Shown one piece after another: positions 1-7,114 of a stretch of 9,796 bases of DNA. The position numbers were made by a program, and so were the translations under genes. Source of the stretch: Rubrobacteraceae bacterium (lineage in GTDB: Bacteria > Actinomycetota > Rubrobacteria > Rubrobacterales > Rubrobacteraceae); assembly GCA_029240775.1 (NCBI GenBank), contig JARDZQ010000034.1, positions 1-9,796 on the forward strand, written 5' to 3'. Positions within the stretch are counted from its first letter, which is position 1, and each line of letters opens with the position of its first letter. Below the pieces are notes generated by a model. It saw only the letters and a program-made list of their open reading frames with translations, was not told the origin of the DNA and did no database searches.

Positions 1-746
1 CGGTGCTGCCGCCTGTTCAGGTCGGGCAGGAGTGGCGCGTGGCGAAGGTCGGCGTAAAGGAGGGGGAGACCAAGCCGCCGCCGCGGTACTCGGAGTCTGC
101 ACTTCTCGGGGCGATGGAGACTGCCGGGAAGTTCGTCGAGGACGAGGAGCTGCGGCAGGCAATGAAGGAGAGCGGGCTCGGGACGCCGGCGACGAGGGCG
201 GCGATCATCGAGCGGCTCATAAAGGTAGGCTACGTGGAGCGCGAGAAAAAGGCGCTCGTCCCGACGCAGAAGGGTCGGGCCCTGATCTCGCTCCTGAGGG
301 AGAGCCCGCTCTCCTCCCCCGAGCTAACCGGCCAGTGGGAGAGGCGCCTGGCAGAGATGGAGCGCGGCGTACAGCGCCGCCCGGACTTCATGTCCGACAT
401 AAAGGGATTCACCGTCTCGCTCGTCGAGGGCGTGCGCACGATGGAGGGGGAGAGGCTGGCCTCCCGCAGCCGCGAGCCGCTGGGAGTGTGCCCCAAGTGC
501 GGATCTCCGGTCGTCGAGACGAAGAAGGCGTACTCATGCTCCGCCTGGAAGTCGAGCGGCTGCGACTTCGCCATCTGGAAGCAGGTCTCGGGCAAGCGCC
601 TGAGCGAGGCCCAGGCAAAGCAACTGCTTGTGAAAGGACGCACCGGCCAGCTCAAGGGCTTCAGGAGCAAGGCCGGGAAGCCTTACTCCGCCGCGTTGAA
701 GCTGGATGGAGACCACAGGGTGCGGCTGGAGTTCGACCGGCGCTAG
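1..746 (+). CDS. topB: DNA topoisomerase III (type IA), C-terminal part; 5' end outside window
   Basis: C-terminal 247 residues of a type IA topoisomerase, which relaxes or decatenates DNA through a transient 5'-phosphotyrosine break. The visible part holds the end of the topoisomerase core, with the family motif GLGTPATRAAIIERL (fragment residues 58-72), then YVER and a winged-helix-like stretch. A C-terminal zinc-ribbon-like module follows, with cysteines 163, 166, 179 and 187, ending in the block typical of topoisomerase III tails (GRTGQLKGFRSKAGKP, about residues 212-227). The catalytic tyrosine and Toprim domain lie upstream of the window. The frame is already open at base 3, and the GTG there is internal rather than a start. 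The stop is TAG at 744-746. No clear terminator follows. Topoisomerase III is favoured over topoisomerase I because of the single zinc module and the GRTG...KGF tail. Confidence 0.9.
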   Translation, partial: VLPPVQVGQEWRVAKVGVKEGETKPPPRYSESALLGAMETAGKFVEDEELRQAMKESGLGTPATRAAIIERLIKVGYVEREKKALVPTQKGRALISLLRESPLSSPELTGQWERRLAEMERGVQRRPDFMSDIKGFTVSLVEGVRTMEGERLASRSREPLGVCPKCGSPVVETKKAYSCSAWKSSGCDFAIWKQVSGKRLSEAQAKQLLVKGRTGQLKGFRSKAGKPYSAALKLDGDHRVRLEFDRR

Positions 747-759
747 CAGCGCTCCTGGA

Positions 760-1320
760 TCAGGGTGGAGGGTTGCGCAATGGTCCGCTCTGACGGCACT
801 GGAAGACGTTCTCGGGGTCGCGGCCACGCTTGATACAGACCAGGCGACCGAGGTTGGCACCGTAGTGGGCGTGTGCCCAGTCAGACTGTGAGCGATCGAT
901 AAAGTTCTGGTAGGAGTACTCCGTCGTGTATGGTCGCCTGGGTCGAGGAGTTCGCCTGCTCAGTGCTGTGTGAATCGCTGCTGGCCCGGGAGCTGTCGAT
1001 GGCCAGGAGGAACTTCGAGTCGCGATACACGTACGCGGTCTTCTCTCTGAGGACGAGTGAGACGGCACCGCCGAGAGCGAACATAGCGAAGCCTCCACCA
1101 TCCTCGTTCGAGCTTCCCGGCCAGCTGGCGACATGCCGGAGTAACTCCACGATTCCCTGTTCGGGCAATGCCTTCTGGACATAGGTCGACTTGACTCGAG
1201 AGCGATCGGTCGGCGTGTTGTGAAAGAAATAGTCCTTCGCCTGCCAGAAACTCTTGTCCTCGATGACGCTCTTCGTTGGCTCCGCCGACGGGTTTTGCCT
1301 TCGCCGTCCGTCAGCTTTAA
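760..1320 (-). pseudogene. Decayed berberine-bridge-enzyme-like FAD oxidoreductase (C-terminal remnant)
   Basis: Remnant of a FAD-linked oxidase of the BBE family (substrate-binding domain plus BBE C-terminus). Reading down from about 1318, one minus frame gives FWQAKDYFF, then VKSTYVQKALPEQGIVELL, WPGSSNEDGGG, FALGGAV and TAYVYRDSKFLLAID. These match the family blocks 'KS.YV..PLPE.GI..L', 'GGG.A.FALGGAV' and 'T.F.HRD..FL'. At about 915-1000 the homology moves to another minus frame, which gives YQNFIDRSQSDWAHAHYG, then LVCIKRGRDPENVF and a QSGP terminus: the BBE motif 'YxNxxD..L.DW...YYG.N..RL..IK..YDP.N.F'. The first frame ends at a TGA at 881-883; the second ends at 760. The N-terminal FAD-binding two-thirds is absent, and an in-frame stop lies upstream, around 1369. 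Intact family members run about 450-480 residues. The exact indel site was not fixed; sequencing error is less likely because the N-terminal portion is also missing. Confidence 0.8.
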
Positions 1321-1515
1321 ATGTTAATGTGGCAGGTGAACTTGCCGATACGCCACACGGCCTTTCTCAGGAGAACTCGCGCGAAAACAGACCCCGGGAG
1401 AACTGTATTCACCCGGCACCGTAGCAAGTACAGACGTTCTCCGAAAGAACCAAGGCGCCCCGGTGTGTTTCTTCTCTTAGCCGTTTATGTCTCTTGGGGT
1501 TAAACTCTCTGGCGT
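1321..1515. other. Non-coding leader between pseudogene and FAD oxidoreductase operon
   Basis: This 195-base stretch shows no recognisable protein on either strand. A short plus-strand ORF (1321-1503) is Arg-rich and matches nothing I know. It contains two copies of GGAGAACT (1370-1377 and 1397-1404) and a small inverted repeat GTTCT/AGAAC (1436-1440 and 1446-1450); both are short enough to be chance. It probably holds the promoter of the operon starting at 1516. Confidence 0.5.
1501..1506 (+). promoter_or_regulatory. Possible -10 element of the 1516 operon
   Basis: TAAACT lies 9 bases before the ATG at 1516, and no Shine-Dalgarno sequence is visible between them. This would give a leaderless or nearly leaderless transcript, a common arrangement in actinobacteria. 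No convincing -35 is seen, so the call is weak. Confidence 0.3.
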
Positions 1516-2760
1516 ATGAGAGCTATTATCGTCGGGGCCGGCCTGGCTGGCCTCACCTGCGCGAAAGTGTTGTCCGAGCGCGGAGCCCACGTGACCGTGT
1601 TCGAGGCGTCCGACGGCGTCGGCGGCCGGGTCCGCACCGACGCCGTGGACGGCTTCCTCCTCGACCGCGGCTTCCAGGTGTACTTCACGTCCTACCCGGT
1701 CGCGAGGCGCCACCTGGACCACGCGAAGCTCGACTTCCGCTCCTTCGACCCGGGCGCGATCGTGCACCGGGAAGGCAAGAGGACCGTCCTCTCGGATCCC
1801 GTGCGCGACCCGAAGGCGCTCGTTCCGTCGCTGCTCTCAGATGCGGCGACCTTCCCGGACAAGCTCCGCACGGCCGCTCTGGCGGCCAGAGCTCTCTCGG
1901 GAACGGCCGCTACCGCCAGCGGGGAGGACGGCGAGGCCGACACCTCGACGCTGGAGTACCTCAGGGCTTTGGGTCTCTCGGAGCGGTACATAGATTCTTT
2001 CTACAGGCCGTTCTACGGCGGGGTCTTTCTGAGCCGGTCGCTCTACACCTCCTCGCGCGTCTTCCGCTTCACGTTCCGTATGCTCGCCACAGGCAAGACG
2101 GTCGTCCCGGCGAAGGGGATGGCGGAGATCCCCACACAGCTCGCCTCCCACCTGCCGACCGACTCGATACTGCTCGCCAGCCCCGTAGAGGCGCTGCTGC
2201 GCGAGGGCGACCGGGTCGCGGGCGTAAAGGTAAAGGGACGAGAATACGAAGCCGACGCCGTGGTAGTCGCGACCGATGCCCCGGCGGCGGGAAAGCTCAC
2301 AGGGGAGGCCGTGCCCGAGGGTTCCGTCGGGGAGGTGTGTCTGTACTACGAGACCAGCGGCATCGGGAGCGGGAAGAAGGTAGTGCTCAACGCCGAAGAG
2401 GACGCCTTCGTCAACAACGCCGTGGAGATCAGCGCCGTCTCCGAGCGCTACGCCCCGGACGAAAGGCACCTGCTCTACGCCGTCACCCTTGGAGGCTTCG
2501 ACCTACCGGACGACGAACTGCACCGCAGGGCCATCGGGGACCTCTCTCGACTGTACCCGGAGGGTGACTTCAGACCATTGGGGCTGCGGCGCATCCCCTA
2601 CGGCCAGTTCGCCCAGCCCGCGGGGATCCACGACAGTCTGCCGCCAAACCGCACGGCGACGCCCGGCCTCTTCCTCGCCGGCGAGTACACCGAGGACTCC
2701 TCCATAAACGGTTCGATGCTCTCAGGGGAGAGGGCCGCCGGGGAGGTGCTCGCGTCGTGA
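1516..2760 (+). CDS. FAD-dependent amine-oxidase/phytoene-desaturase-type oxidoreductase
   Basis: A 414-residue flavoprotein of the flavin-containing amine oxidase superfamily, which includes protoporphyrinogen oxidases and carotenoid desaturases. The N-terminal Rossmann fold has the dinucleotide motif GAGLAG (residues 7-12) and an acidic ribose-binding residue E30 at the end of beta 2. The family GGRVRT block (36-41) and a DGFLLDRGFQV block (45-55) follow. The C-terminal FAD-closing motif LFLAGEYTEDSSINGSMLSG lies about 385-404. The substrate is not evident; a hydrophobic isoprenoid or tetrapyrrole is typical of relatives, and phytoene desaturase itself is unlikely because the protein is about 80 residues shorter. 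No signal peptide. The ATG at 1516 is chosen because the dinucleotide fold begins at once. Its stop overlaps the start of the ABC ATPase, so it heads a coupled four-gene operon. Confidence 0.85.
   Translation: MRAIIVGAGLAGLTCAKVLSERGAHVTVFEASDGVGGRVRTDAVDGFLLDRGFQVYFTSYPVARRHLDHAKLDFRSFDPGAIVHREGKRTVLSDPVRDPKALVPSLLSDAATFPDKLRTAALAARALSGTAATASGEDGEADTSTLEYLRALGLSERYIDSFYRPFYGGVFLSRSLYTSSRVFRFTFRMLATGKTVVPAKGMAEIPTQLASHLPTDSILLASPVEALLREGDRVAGVKVKGREYEADAVVVATDAPAAGKLTGEAVPEGSVGEVCLYYETSGIGSGKKVVLNAEEDAFVNNAVEISAVSERYAPDERHLLYAVTLGGFDLPDDELHRRAIGDLSRLYPEGDFRPLGLRRIPYGQFAQPAGIHDSLPPNRTATPGLFLAGEYTEDSSINGSMLSGERAAGEVLAS
2741..2748 (+). promoter_or_regulatory. Ribosome binding site for the ABC ATPase
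   Basis: GGGAGGTG lies inside the end of the FAD oxidoreductase gene, 8 bases before GTG 2757 and 11 bases before ATG 2760. The spacing favours the GTG, but either start overlaps the TGA at 2758-2760, which indicates translational coupling. Confidence 0.55.
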
Positions 2761-3506
2761 TGAACGGGACCCCGGCCCTCAAGGTCGAGAAGCTCAGGAA
2801 GACGTACTCGACGGGTGTCCTGGCGCTGGACGGCGTCTCTCTAGTGGTCGAGGCGGGCAGGTTCTTCGGGCTCCTCGGGCCGAACGGCGCGGGCAAGACC
2901 ACGCTCATAAACAGCGTCGTCAGCCTGGCGCGGCCGGATTCCGGGAGCGTCGAGGTCTTCGGGCGGGATGCTTACGAGGAGTTCAGGGAGGCGCGGCGCA
3001 TGATCGGGGTCTCCCCCCAGGAGATAAACCTGGACAAGTTCCTGACCGTCGAGGAGACGCTGCTCTTTCACGCCGGCTACTACGGCGTCCCGAAAGCCAA
3101 GGCGCGGGAGAGGGCCGGGGAGCTTCTCGAGCGCTTCGCGCTCACGGATAAGCGCAAGCAAAGGGTCAACACACTGTCCGGCGGGATGAAGCGGCGCGTG
3201 CTCTTCGCGAGGGCGCTAATGCACGACCCTAAAGTGTTGTTCCTCGACGAGCCGACCGCCGGGGTTGACGTCGAGCTGCGCTACAAGCTGTGGGGCTACA
3301 TCCGAGAGCTGAATCATAATGGTCTGACTATTCTATTAACGACGCACTACCTCGAAGAGGCGGAGGCGCTGTGCGAGGAGATAGCGCTCATAAACGGCGG
3401 AAAGATAGCCGCCCACGGGACGAGCGAGGAACTCAAAGAACACTACAACGCGGCGAGCATAGAAGAGGTCTACCTCAAGGTGGTCGGGCGTGATCTTAGC
3501 GGATAG
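2757..3506 (+). CDS. ABC-2 type exporter, ATP-binding subunit (DrrA-like)
   Basis: The 249-residue nucleotide-binding subunit of an ABC exporter; it hydrolyses ATP on the cytoplasmic face to drive the permease encoded next. All motifs are intact: Walker A GPNGAGKTT (41-49), Q-loop Q88, signature LSGGMKRR (140-147), Walker B VLFLDEP (160-166) and switch histidine H197. Length and order match the DrrA/NodI-type ABC-2 family, which exports drugs, lipids or glycans. The start could be GTG 2757 or ATG 2760 (adjacent codons, same frame); the RBS spacing favours the first. It overlaps the upstream gene by 1-4 bases and the downstream permease by 17. An AT-rich run of rarer codons (about 3309-3338, including TTA for L194) immediately precedes the H-loop. 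The substrate cannot be told from sequence. Confidence 0.92.
   Translation: MMNGTPALKVEKLRKTYSTGVLALDGVSLVVEAGRFFGLLGPNGAGKTTLINSVVSLARPDSGSVEVFGRDAYEEFREARRMIGVSPQEINLDKFLTVEETLLFHAGYYGVPKAKARERAGELLERFALTDKRKQRVNTLSGGMKRRVLFARALMHDPKVLFLDEPTAGVDVELRYKLWGYIRELNHNGLTILLTTHYLEEAEALCEEIALINGGKIAAHGTSEELKEHYNAASIEEVYLKVVGRDLSG
3477..3483 (+). promoter_or_regulatory. Ribosome binding site for the ABC-2 permease
   Basis: AAGGTGG ends 6 bases before the GTG at 3490, inside the ATPase gene. It supports the overlapping GTG as the permease start and coupled translation. Confidence 0.5.
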
Positions 3507-4257
3507 GCCGTTCCGGACGCTGCTGAGTCGGGAGATCTTGCGCTTCACGCGCGTCTGGGTGCAGACCCTGATTCCTCCGCTCCTTACCTCCATCCTGTAC
3601 CTGGTCGTCTTCGGCATCGCTCTGGGCGCGCGCATAAAGCAGATAGAGGGTATACCGTACCTTGAGTACATACTCCCCGGCGTCGCGCTGATGAACCTCG
3701 TCACCGGCTCCCAGATGAACTCCTCGTGGTCGGTCTTCGACGCCAAACGCGAGAGGTACATAGACGAGGTCCTCATCGCCCCGATGAGCAATCTGCAGAT
3801 AGCGCTCGCCTACTCGTTGGGCGGCACGCTGCGCGGCGTCCTGATGGGAGCCGGTGTGCTCCTGATCGGCGCGCCCTTCGTCGGGATAGGGATCGCTCAC
3901 CCAGGACTCCTGCTCCTGATCGGGATTCTCTCCGCCTTCGCCTTCTCCGCCCTTGGCACGATGGTAGGCGCCCTTGCGACCAGGATCGAGCACATCTCGT
4001 TCCTCACCAGCGTCGTCATCCAGCCCCTGGCTTTCCTGGGCGGCGTCTTCTACTCGGTCGGGATGCTGCCTGAGGCCCTGAGAATTGCGACGCTCTTCAA
4101 CCCGATCTTCTACACCGTCGACGCGGCTCGCTACGCTACCCTCGAGGTCTCCGACCTGAACCCCTACCCGACCATCGCCGTGGTCTTCCTCATCGCCGTC
4201 CTCGCCTTCTGCGGAGCCTGGTGGGCTATTAGCCGTGGCCCGAATCTCCGCTACTAA
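3490..4257 (+). CDS. ABC-2 type exporter, membrane permease subunit
   Basis: A 255-residue integral membrane protein, partner of the ATPase just upstream. About six hydrophobic segments are visible (near residues 27-46, 58-78, 104-130, 139-162, 172-192 and 227-247), the normal topology for the ABC-2 membrane family. The short amphipathic N-terminus (REILRFTRVWVQ) is the usual elbow or coupling helix. The C-terminal family block is present at about 182-214: FLGGVFYSVGMLPEALR, then a NPIFYTVDAAR segment. The GTG start overlaps the ATPase by 17 bases and is preceded by AAGGTGG. Codon 3 is TTA. The gene's end overlaps the next gene by 23 bases. The fixed stoichiometric pairing makes an exporter very likely; the cargo is unknown. 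Confidence 0.9.
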   Translation: MILADRPFRTLLSREILRFTRVWVQTLIPPLLTSILYLVVFGIALGARIKQIEGIPYLEYILPGVALMNLVTGSQMNSSWSVFDAKRERYIDEVLIAPMSNLQIALAYSLGGTLRGVLMGAGVLLIGAPFVGIGIAHPGLLLLIGILSAFAFSALGTMVGALATRIEHISFLTSVVIQPLAFLGGVFYSVGMLPEALRIATLFNPIFYTVDAARYATLEVSDLNPYPTIAVVFLIAVLAFCGAWWAISRGPNLRY

Positions 4258-5431
4258 GAACCCCACGACCCGGGAGGCCTGGACCTTCGTCCTGATCTCC
4301 TTCGCCCTCTCGCGTCTGCTGTTTCTGGGCGCGGGAGTTCTTGCCACGTCGTACCTCCCGCCAGCTGACCCGGCAGGTGACCCTCTGGAGCCACCCGGCT
4401 TCCTGAGTTACTGGGCCCACTGGGATGGGGCCTGGTACTCGCAGATAGCGGTCGAGGGTTACGGCGAGATGGCTGCGCCGGCATCCACCGCCTTCTTCCC
4501 TCTGTACCCGATGCTCGTGAGGCTCGGGACCGTTTGGGGGGGAGGACCGGTTTTGTGGGGGGTTCTGATCTCATTAGTTGCTACCCCCTTTGCGCTGTTC
4601 TTTCTCTACCGGATCGCGGAGAGGCTGCACGACACACGCGCCGCCCGAGCCGCTACGCTCGCCCTCGCGTTCTTCCCGACGGCCTTCTTCCTGAACGCCG
4701 TGTACTCCGAGGCGCTCTTTCTAGCTCTCGCCACGGGCGCGGTGTGGGCAGCCCTCGTGCGCCGCAACCTCTTGCTAGCCGGAGTCTTCGGCGCGCTGGC
4801 CGCCGCGACCCGTAACCTCGGGGTGATCCTCGTGTTGCCGCTCTTTCTGGAGTGGCTGCGCCACAGGCGCGAGTTCGGCCCCAGCGCTCTCGCCGGTATA
4901 GCCCTGGTCCCTGCAGGCTTCCTGGCCTACGCCGGGTTCCTGTGGGCGCGCTTCGGGGACCCGCTCGTCTCCGCCCGCCAGCAGGAGGAACACTGGGGAC
5001 GAGAGCTGGCGAACCCCTTTGCGACGCTCAGGGAAGCCTGTCAGGCGGCGAGAGACGGAACGAAATACCTGCTCGACCCTGGTACGCTCTTTCTCAGTCC
5101 CTCCGCCACACCGACCCTCGAAGCCTCGAACGCGCTCAACCTCGCGGTCCTCGCTCTCTTTCTGATTCTCCTGGTCATCGGGCTCTTCGTCCTGCCGCGG
5201 GGGCTCTCGCTCTATGCCCTCGTCGTGGTTCTGCTGCCTCTCCTCACTCCTGCGCCTTCCTTACCTCTCATGAGCTTGCCGCGCCTCCTGCTCGGCGCGT
5301 TCCCCATCTTCCTCGTCCTTGGCTACCTCCTCTCACGCAGCAGGCCCGCGCTCGTCCTCTACCTTCTACTCAGCACCGGCACGGGCGTCGCGCTCACCGT
5401 GTTGTTCACGACGTGGCGGTGGGTAGCCTAG
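4235..5431 (+). CDS. PIG-V-like membrane mannosyltransferase (GT-C fold)
   Basis: A 398-residue polytopic membrane protein resembling bacterial members of the PIG-V/GPI-mannosyltransferase family, which use polyprenyl-phosphate sugars to glycosylate a lipid-linked acceptor at the outer membrane face. Diagnostic blocks are HWDGAWYSQIAVEGY (62-76; the Asp in WDG is the presumed catalytic or metal site in the first outer loop), FFPLYP (87-92), FFPTAFFLNAVYSEALFL (146-163) and ATRNLG (191-196). These are followed by many hydrophobic helices to the C-terminus. Sugar specificity is inferred from the family only. The GTG start overlaps the permease gene by 23 bases with a weak upstream GGTGGG; the next in-frame ATG (codon 79) would remove the catalytic loop. 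It is the last gene of the coupled operon and contains two TTA codons (L114 is one). A plain hypothetical membrane protein is the alternative reading. Confidence 0.75.
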   Translation: MARISATKNPTTREAWTFVLISFALSRLLFLGAGVLATSYLPPADPAGDPLEPPGFLSYWAHWDGAWYSQIAVEGYGEMAAPASTAFFPLYPMLVRLGTVWGGGPVLWGVLISLVATPFALFFLYRIAERLHDTRAARAATLALAFFPTAFFLNAVYSEALFLALATGAVWAALVRRNLLLAGVFGALAAATRNLGVILVLPLFLEWLRHRREFGPSALAGIALVPAGFLAYAGFLWARFGDPLVSARQQEEHWGRELANPFATLREACQAARDGTKYLLDPGTLFLSPSATPTLEASNALNLAVLALFLILLVIGLFVLPRGLSLYALVVVLLPLLTPAPSLPLMSLPRLLLGAFPIFLVLGYLLSRSRPALVLYLLLSTGTGVALTVLFTTWRWVA

Positions 5432-5502
5432 AGCTTGTCAGCATTTCAGCCTTCGTCTTCTTGCTGACAGGCTGACAAGTCGCCGAAGGCGCCGTTCTCT
5501 AG
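5428..5502. terminator. Convergent intergenic structure with three inverted repeats, probable bidirectional terminator
   Basis: The gap between two convergent genes contains three perfect inverted repeats. CTAGAG (5428-5433) pairs with CTCTAG (5497-5502), CTTGTCAGC (5434-5442) with GCTGACAAG (5471-5479), and GCCTTCG (5449-5455) with CGAAGGC (5484-5490). The third pair interleaves with the second, so both can form together only as a pseudoknot. An extra GCTGACA copy (5463-5469) could replace the outer partner of the second stem. The outer arms contain the stop codons of both genes. There is no U-tract, so termination is inferred from position and symmetry. Confidence 0.5.
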
Positions 5503-5837
5503 TTCGAGCGGCGGGCGTCGAGGAGGAGAAGCGCGATTAAGGCTACCTCGATGATTTTGTCTACGTATCCGATCGGGGTGCGCGCCCCGACGATGATCCA
5601 GAGTAAGATCGTGAGCGCTGTGTAGCCGATCAAAGCCCAACGCGCGATGCGTCGGTAGCGCTGGATTCGTGGTATCGGCACGAATAGAGCCACGAGCAAC
5701 GCCAGGTATCCGAGGCCGTTGAGGATAAACACGGGGTCCGGGAAGTTGAGCTGGAGGTGGATCAGGGCGGTGGCGAGCGTGAGCCCGACTATGCCAGCCC
5801 GCAGCGCATTATGAGTGGTCGTCTGTGTCGTCGTCAT
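5499..5837 (-). CDS. Small four-helix membrane protein, function unknown
   Basis: A 112-residue protein with four predicted transmembrane helices (near residues 13-31, 37-56, 66-83 and 93-107) joined by short loops, including a basic RIQRYRR segment. The N-terminus is Thr-rich (MTTTQTTT). I cannot assign a function; the conserved-looking blocks IHLQLNFPD, ILNGLGYLALL and GARTPIGYVDK suggest a recurring uncharacterised family rather than random hydrophobic sequence. The ATG at 5837 is chosen because the MFS gene stops at 5843, five bases upstream, and GGAG stands just before it; the longer frame reading through to 6455 merely shadows the MFS gene. It is the last gene of the minus-strand operon and ends in the convergent inverted-repeat structure. 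Confidence 0.75.
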   Translation of the reverse strand: MTTTQTTTHNALRAGIVGLTLATALIHLQLNFPDPVFILNGLGYLALLVALFVPIPRIQRYRRIARWALIGYTALTILLWIIVGARTPIGYVDKIIEVALIALLLLDARRSN

Positions 5838-5842
5838 GGCGG

Positions 5843-7114
5843 TTATTCTCCGGGTCTCGGGGGTACGTCGGATTCGATGGCGGGCCGTGTCGCGAAGCTG
5901 CGCTTTTCGGTCAGGGAGCGACGCTCCGGCAGCAGGGCTATCGCTGCCGCCAGCAGCGCAAGAGTGGCGAGCAGGGCCCCGATCCAATACGGCGCAGGGA
6001 CGCCGAGGCGCTCGAAGGCGAGGCCCGCCATCACCGGCCCTACTACGAGCGTGACGCTGATCACGGCCTGCAAACCTCCCATGACCCTTCCCTGCTCCCT
6101 CCCGGAGACCCGTCGCGAGACGAGGGCTGTGAGCGCCGGGATGGCGAGCCCGACCCCAACCGCCAGCAAGCCCACGACCGGGTAGAGGAGCGGACCATAG
6201 GGGACGACGGCTGTGAGCCCGAGGCCGAACGCCATGACGCAGAGCCCGCCCAGCAGGAGCCTCCCCTCGCCGAAGCGCGGCTGCAGCCGCCCGACGAGCA
6301 ACCCCTGCGTCAGCACGGCGCAGACGCCGACGAAGGCGAAGAAGAAGGCGTTGGACGGAGCGTCCCACCCGAAGCGCGCGTTGGAGAAGAGCGGGAAGTT
6401 GGTAAGCAGCCCGGCGAAGGAGAGGTTGAGGAAGAGGACCGCGAGCAGGAACCACCGGATCTCCCGGATAGCGAGCACCCCGCGTAGCTGCGAGAGGGGG
6501 TTGAGACGACTTAGCGGTGTCGGAACGCGTAGCCTGGCGGGGAGGGACTCCGGCAAGACGAAGAAGCCGAACGCCGCGTTGCAGAGTGCAAGCGTGGCCG
6601 CTGCGAAGGCCGGGGCGTGGAGCGAGAAGAGGCTGAGGAAGCCGCCGAGGGCCGGGCCCGCCATCAGCCCGAGCCCGAAAGCGGCCCCGATCAGTCCTAG
6701 CCCCCTGGCGCGGTCGTTCGGCGAGGTGCTGTCCGCTATGTACGCCTGGGCGGTCGCCTGGGTGCCGCCGGCTGCGCCGGCCAGCACGACGGCCGCGAAG
6801 AGCAACGAGAGCGTCTCGGCCAGCCCGAGCAGAAGGTAGGCGAAGGACGCGCCGAGCAGGCAGACGACAAGGACAGCACGGCGCCCGGTGCGGTCCGATA
6901 GGCCGCCCAGGAACGGGCCGCCCACGAACTGCATGGCGGCATACATCGAGCCGAGCAGGCCGACGAGCGCCGCACCGGCGGCGTACTCCCGCGCGTAGAA
7001 AGGTAGGAGTGGTATCACGAGCCCGTAGCCGACCATGTCAACGAAGACCGTGACGAAGATAAAGGCTAGCGGCGGCCAGCGAAGCCGGCGCCCGGATGCT
7101 AGTCTGGCTCGCAC
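5843..7114 (-). CDS. MFS efflux transporter (DHA1/TetA-like)
   Basis: A major facilitator of about 423 residues with roughly twelve hydrophobic helices, a proton-coupled exporter in the cytoplasmic membrane. Helix 1 carries FVDMVGYGLVIPLLP (24-38), typical of TetA-like drug:H+ antiporters. Motif A, GGLSDRTGRRAVL (70-82), lies in the loop between helices 2 and 3. A motif-C-like GLGLMAGPALGG stretch lies in helix 5, within about residues 140-160. The start is uncertain: GTG at 7114 is chosen because it begins just before helix 1 and overlaps the upstream acyltransferase by 16 bases. The open frame extends to 7255, but that stretch is the acyltransferase gene in another frame. No strong RBS precedes the GTG. 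Drug export is the usual guess; given the neighbouring acyltransferase, a lipid substrate in the manner of LplT is possible. Confidence 0.88.
   Translation of the reverse strand: MRARLASGRRLRWPPLAFIFVTVFVDMVGYGLVIPLLPFYAREYAAGAALVGLLGSMYAAMQFVGGPFLGGLSDRTGRRAVLVVCLLGASFAYLLLGLAETLSLLFAAVVLAGAAGGTQATAQAYIADSTSPNDRARGLGLIGAAFGLGLMAGPALGGFLSLFSLHAPAFAAATLALCNAAFGFFVLPESLPARLRVPTPLSRLNPLSQLRGVLAIREIRWFLLAVLFLNLSFAGLLTNFPLFSNARFGWDAPSNAFFFAFVGVCAVLTQGLLVGRLQPRFGEGRLLLGGLCVMAFGLGLTAVVPYGPLLYPVVGLLAVGVGLAIPALTALVSRRVSGREQGRVMGGLQAVISVTLVVGPVMAGLAFERLGVPAPYWIGALLATLALLAAAIALLPERRSLTEKRSFATRPAIESDVPPRPGE

Noticed and set aside
1370..1404. Two direct copies of GGAGAACT, possibly iterons or regulator sites
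   Set aside because: Only two 8-base copies, 27 bases apart, with no further copies nearby; insufficient for a repeat array.
1436..1450. GTTCT-CCGAA-AGAAC as a LexA/SOS operator
   Set aside because: The half-sites are in the reverse orientation to the actinobacterial GAAC-N4-GTTC box, and a 5-bp stem may be chance.
1321..1503. 60-codon plus-strand ORF before the FAD oxidoreductase
   Set aside because: Arg-rich, no RBS, no recognisable domain and composition typical of chance translation; treated as leader sequence.
3496..4347. Long minus-strand ORF opposite the permease
   Set aside because: Acidic, Gln/Asp-rich antisense shadow of a GC-rich membrane protein gene; no recognisable domain.
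5838..6455. N-terminal 200-residue extension of the small membrane protein frame
   Set aside because: It lies entirely under the MFS gene on the same strand in another frame, and its composition is that of an out-of-frame shadow; the ATG at 5837 fits the operon spacing.
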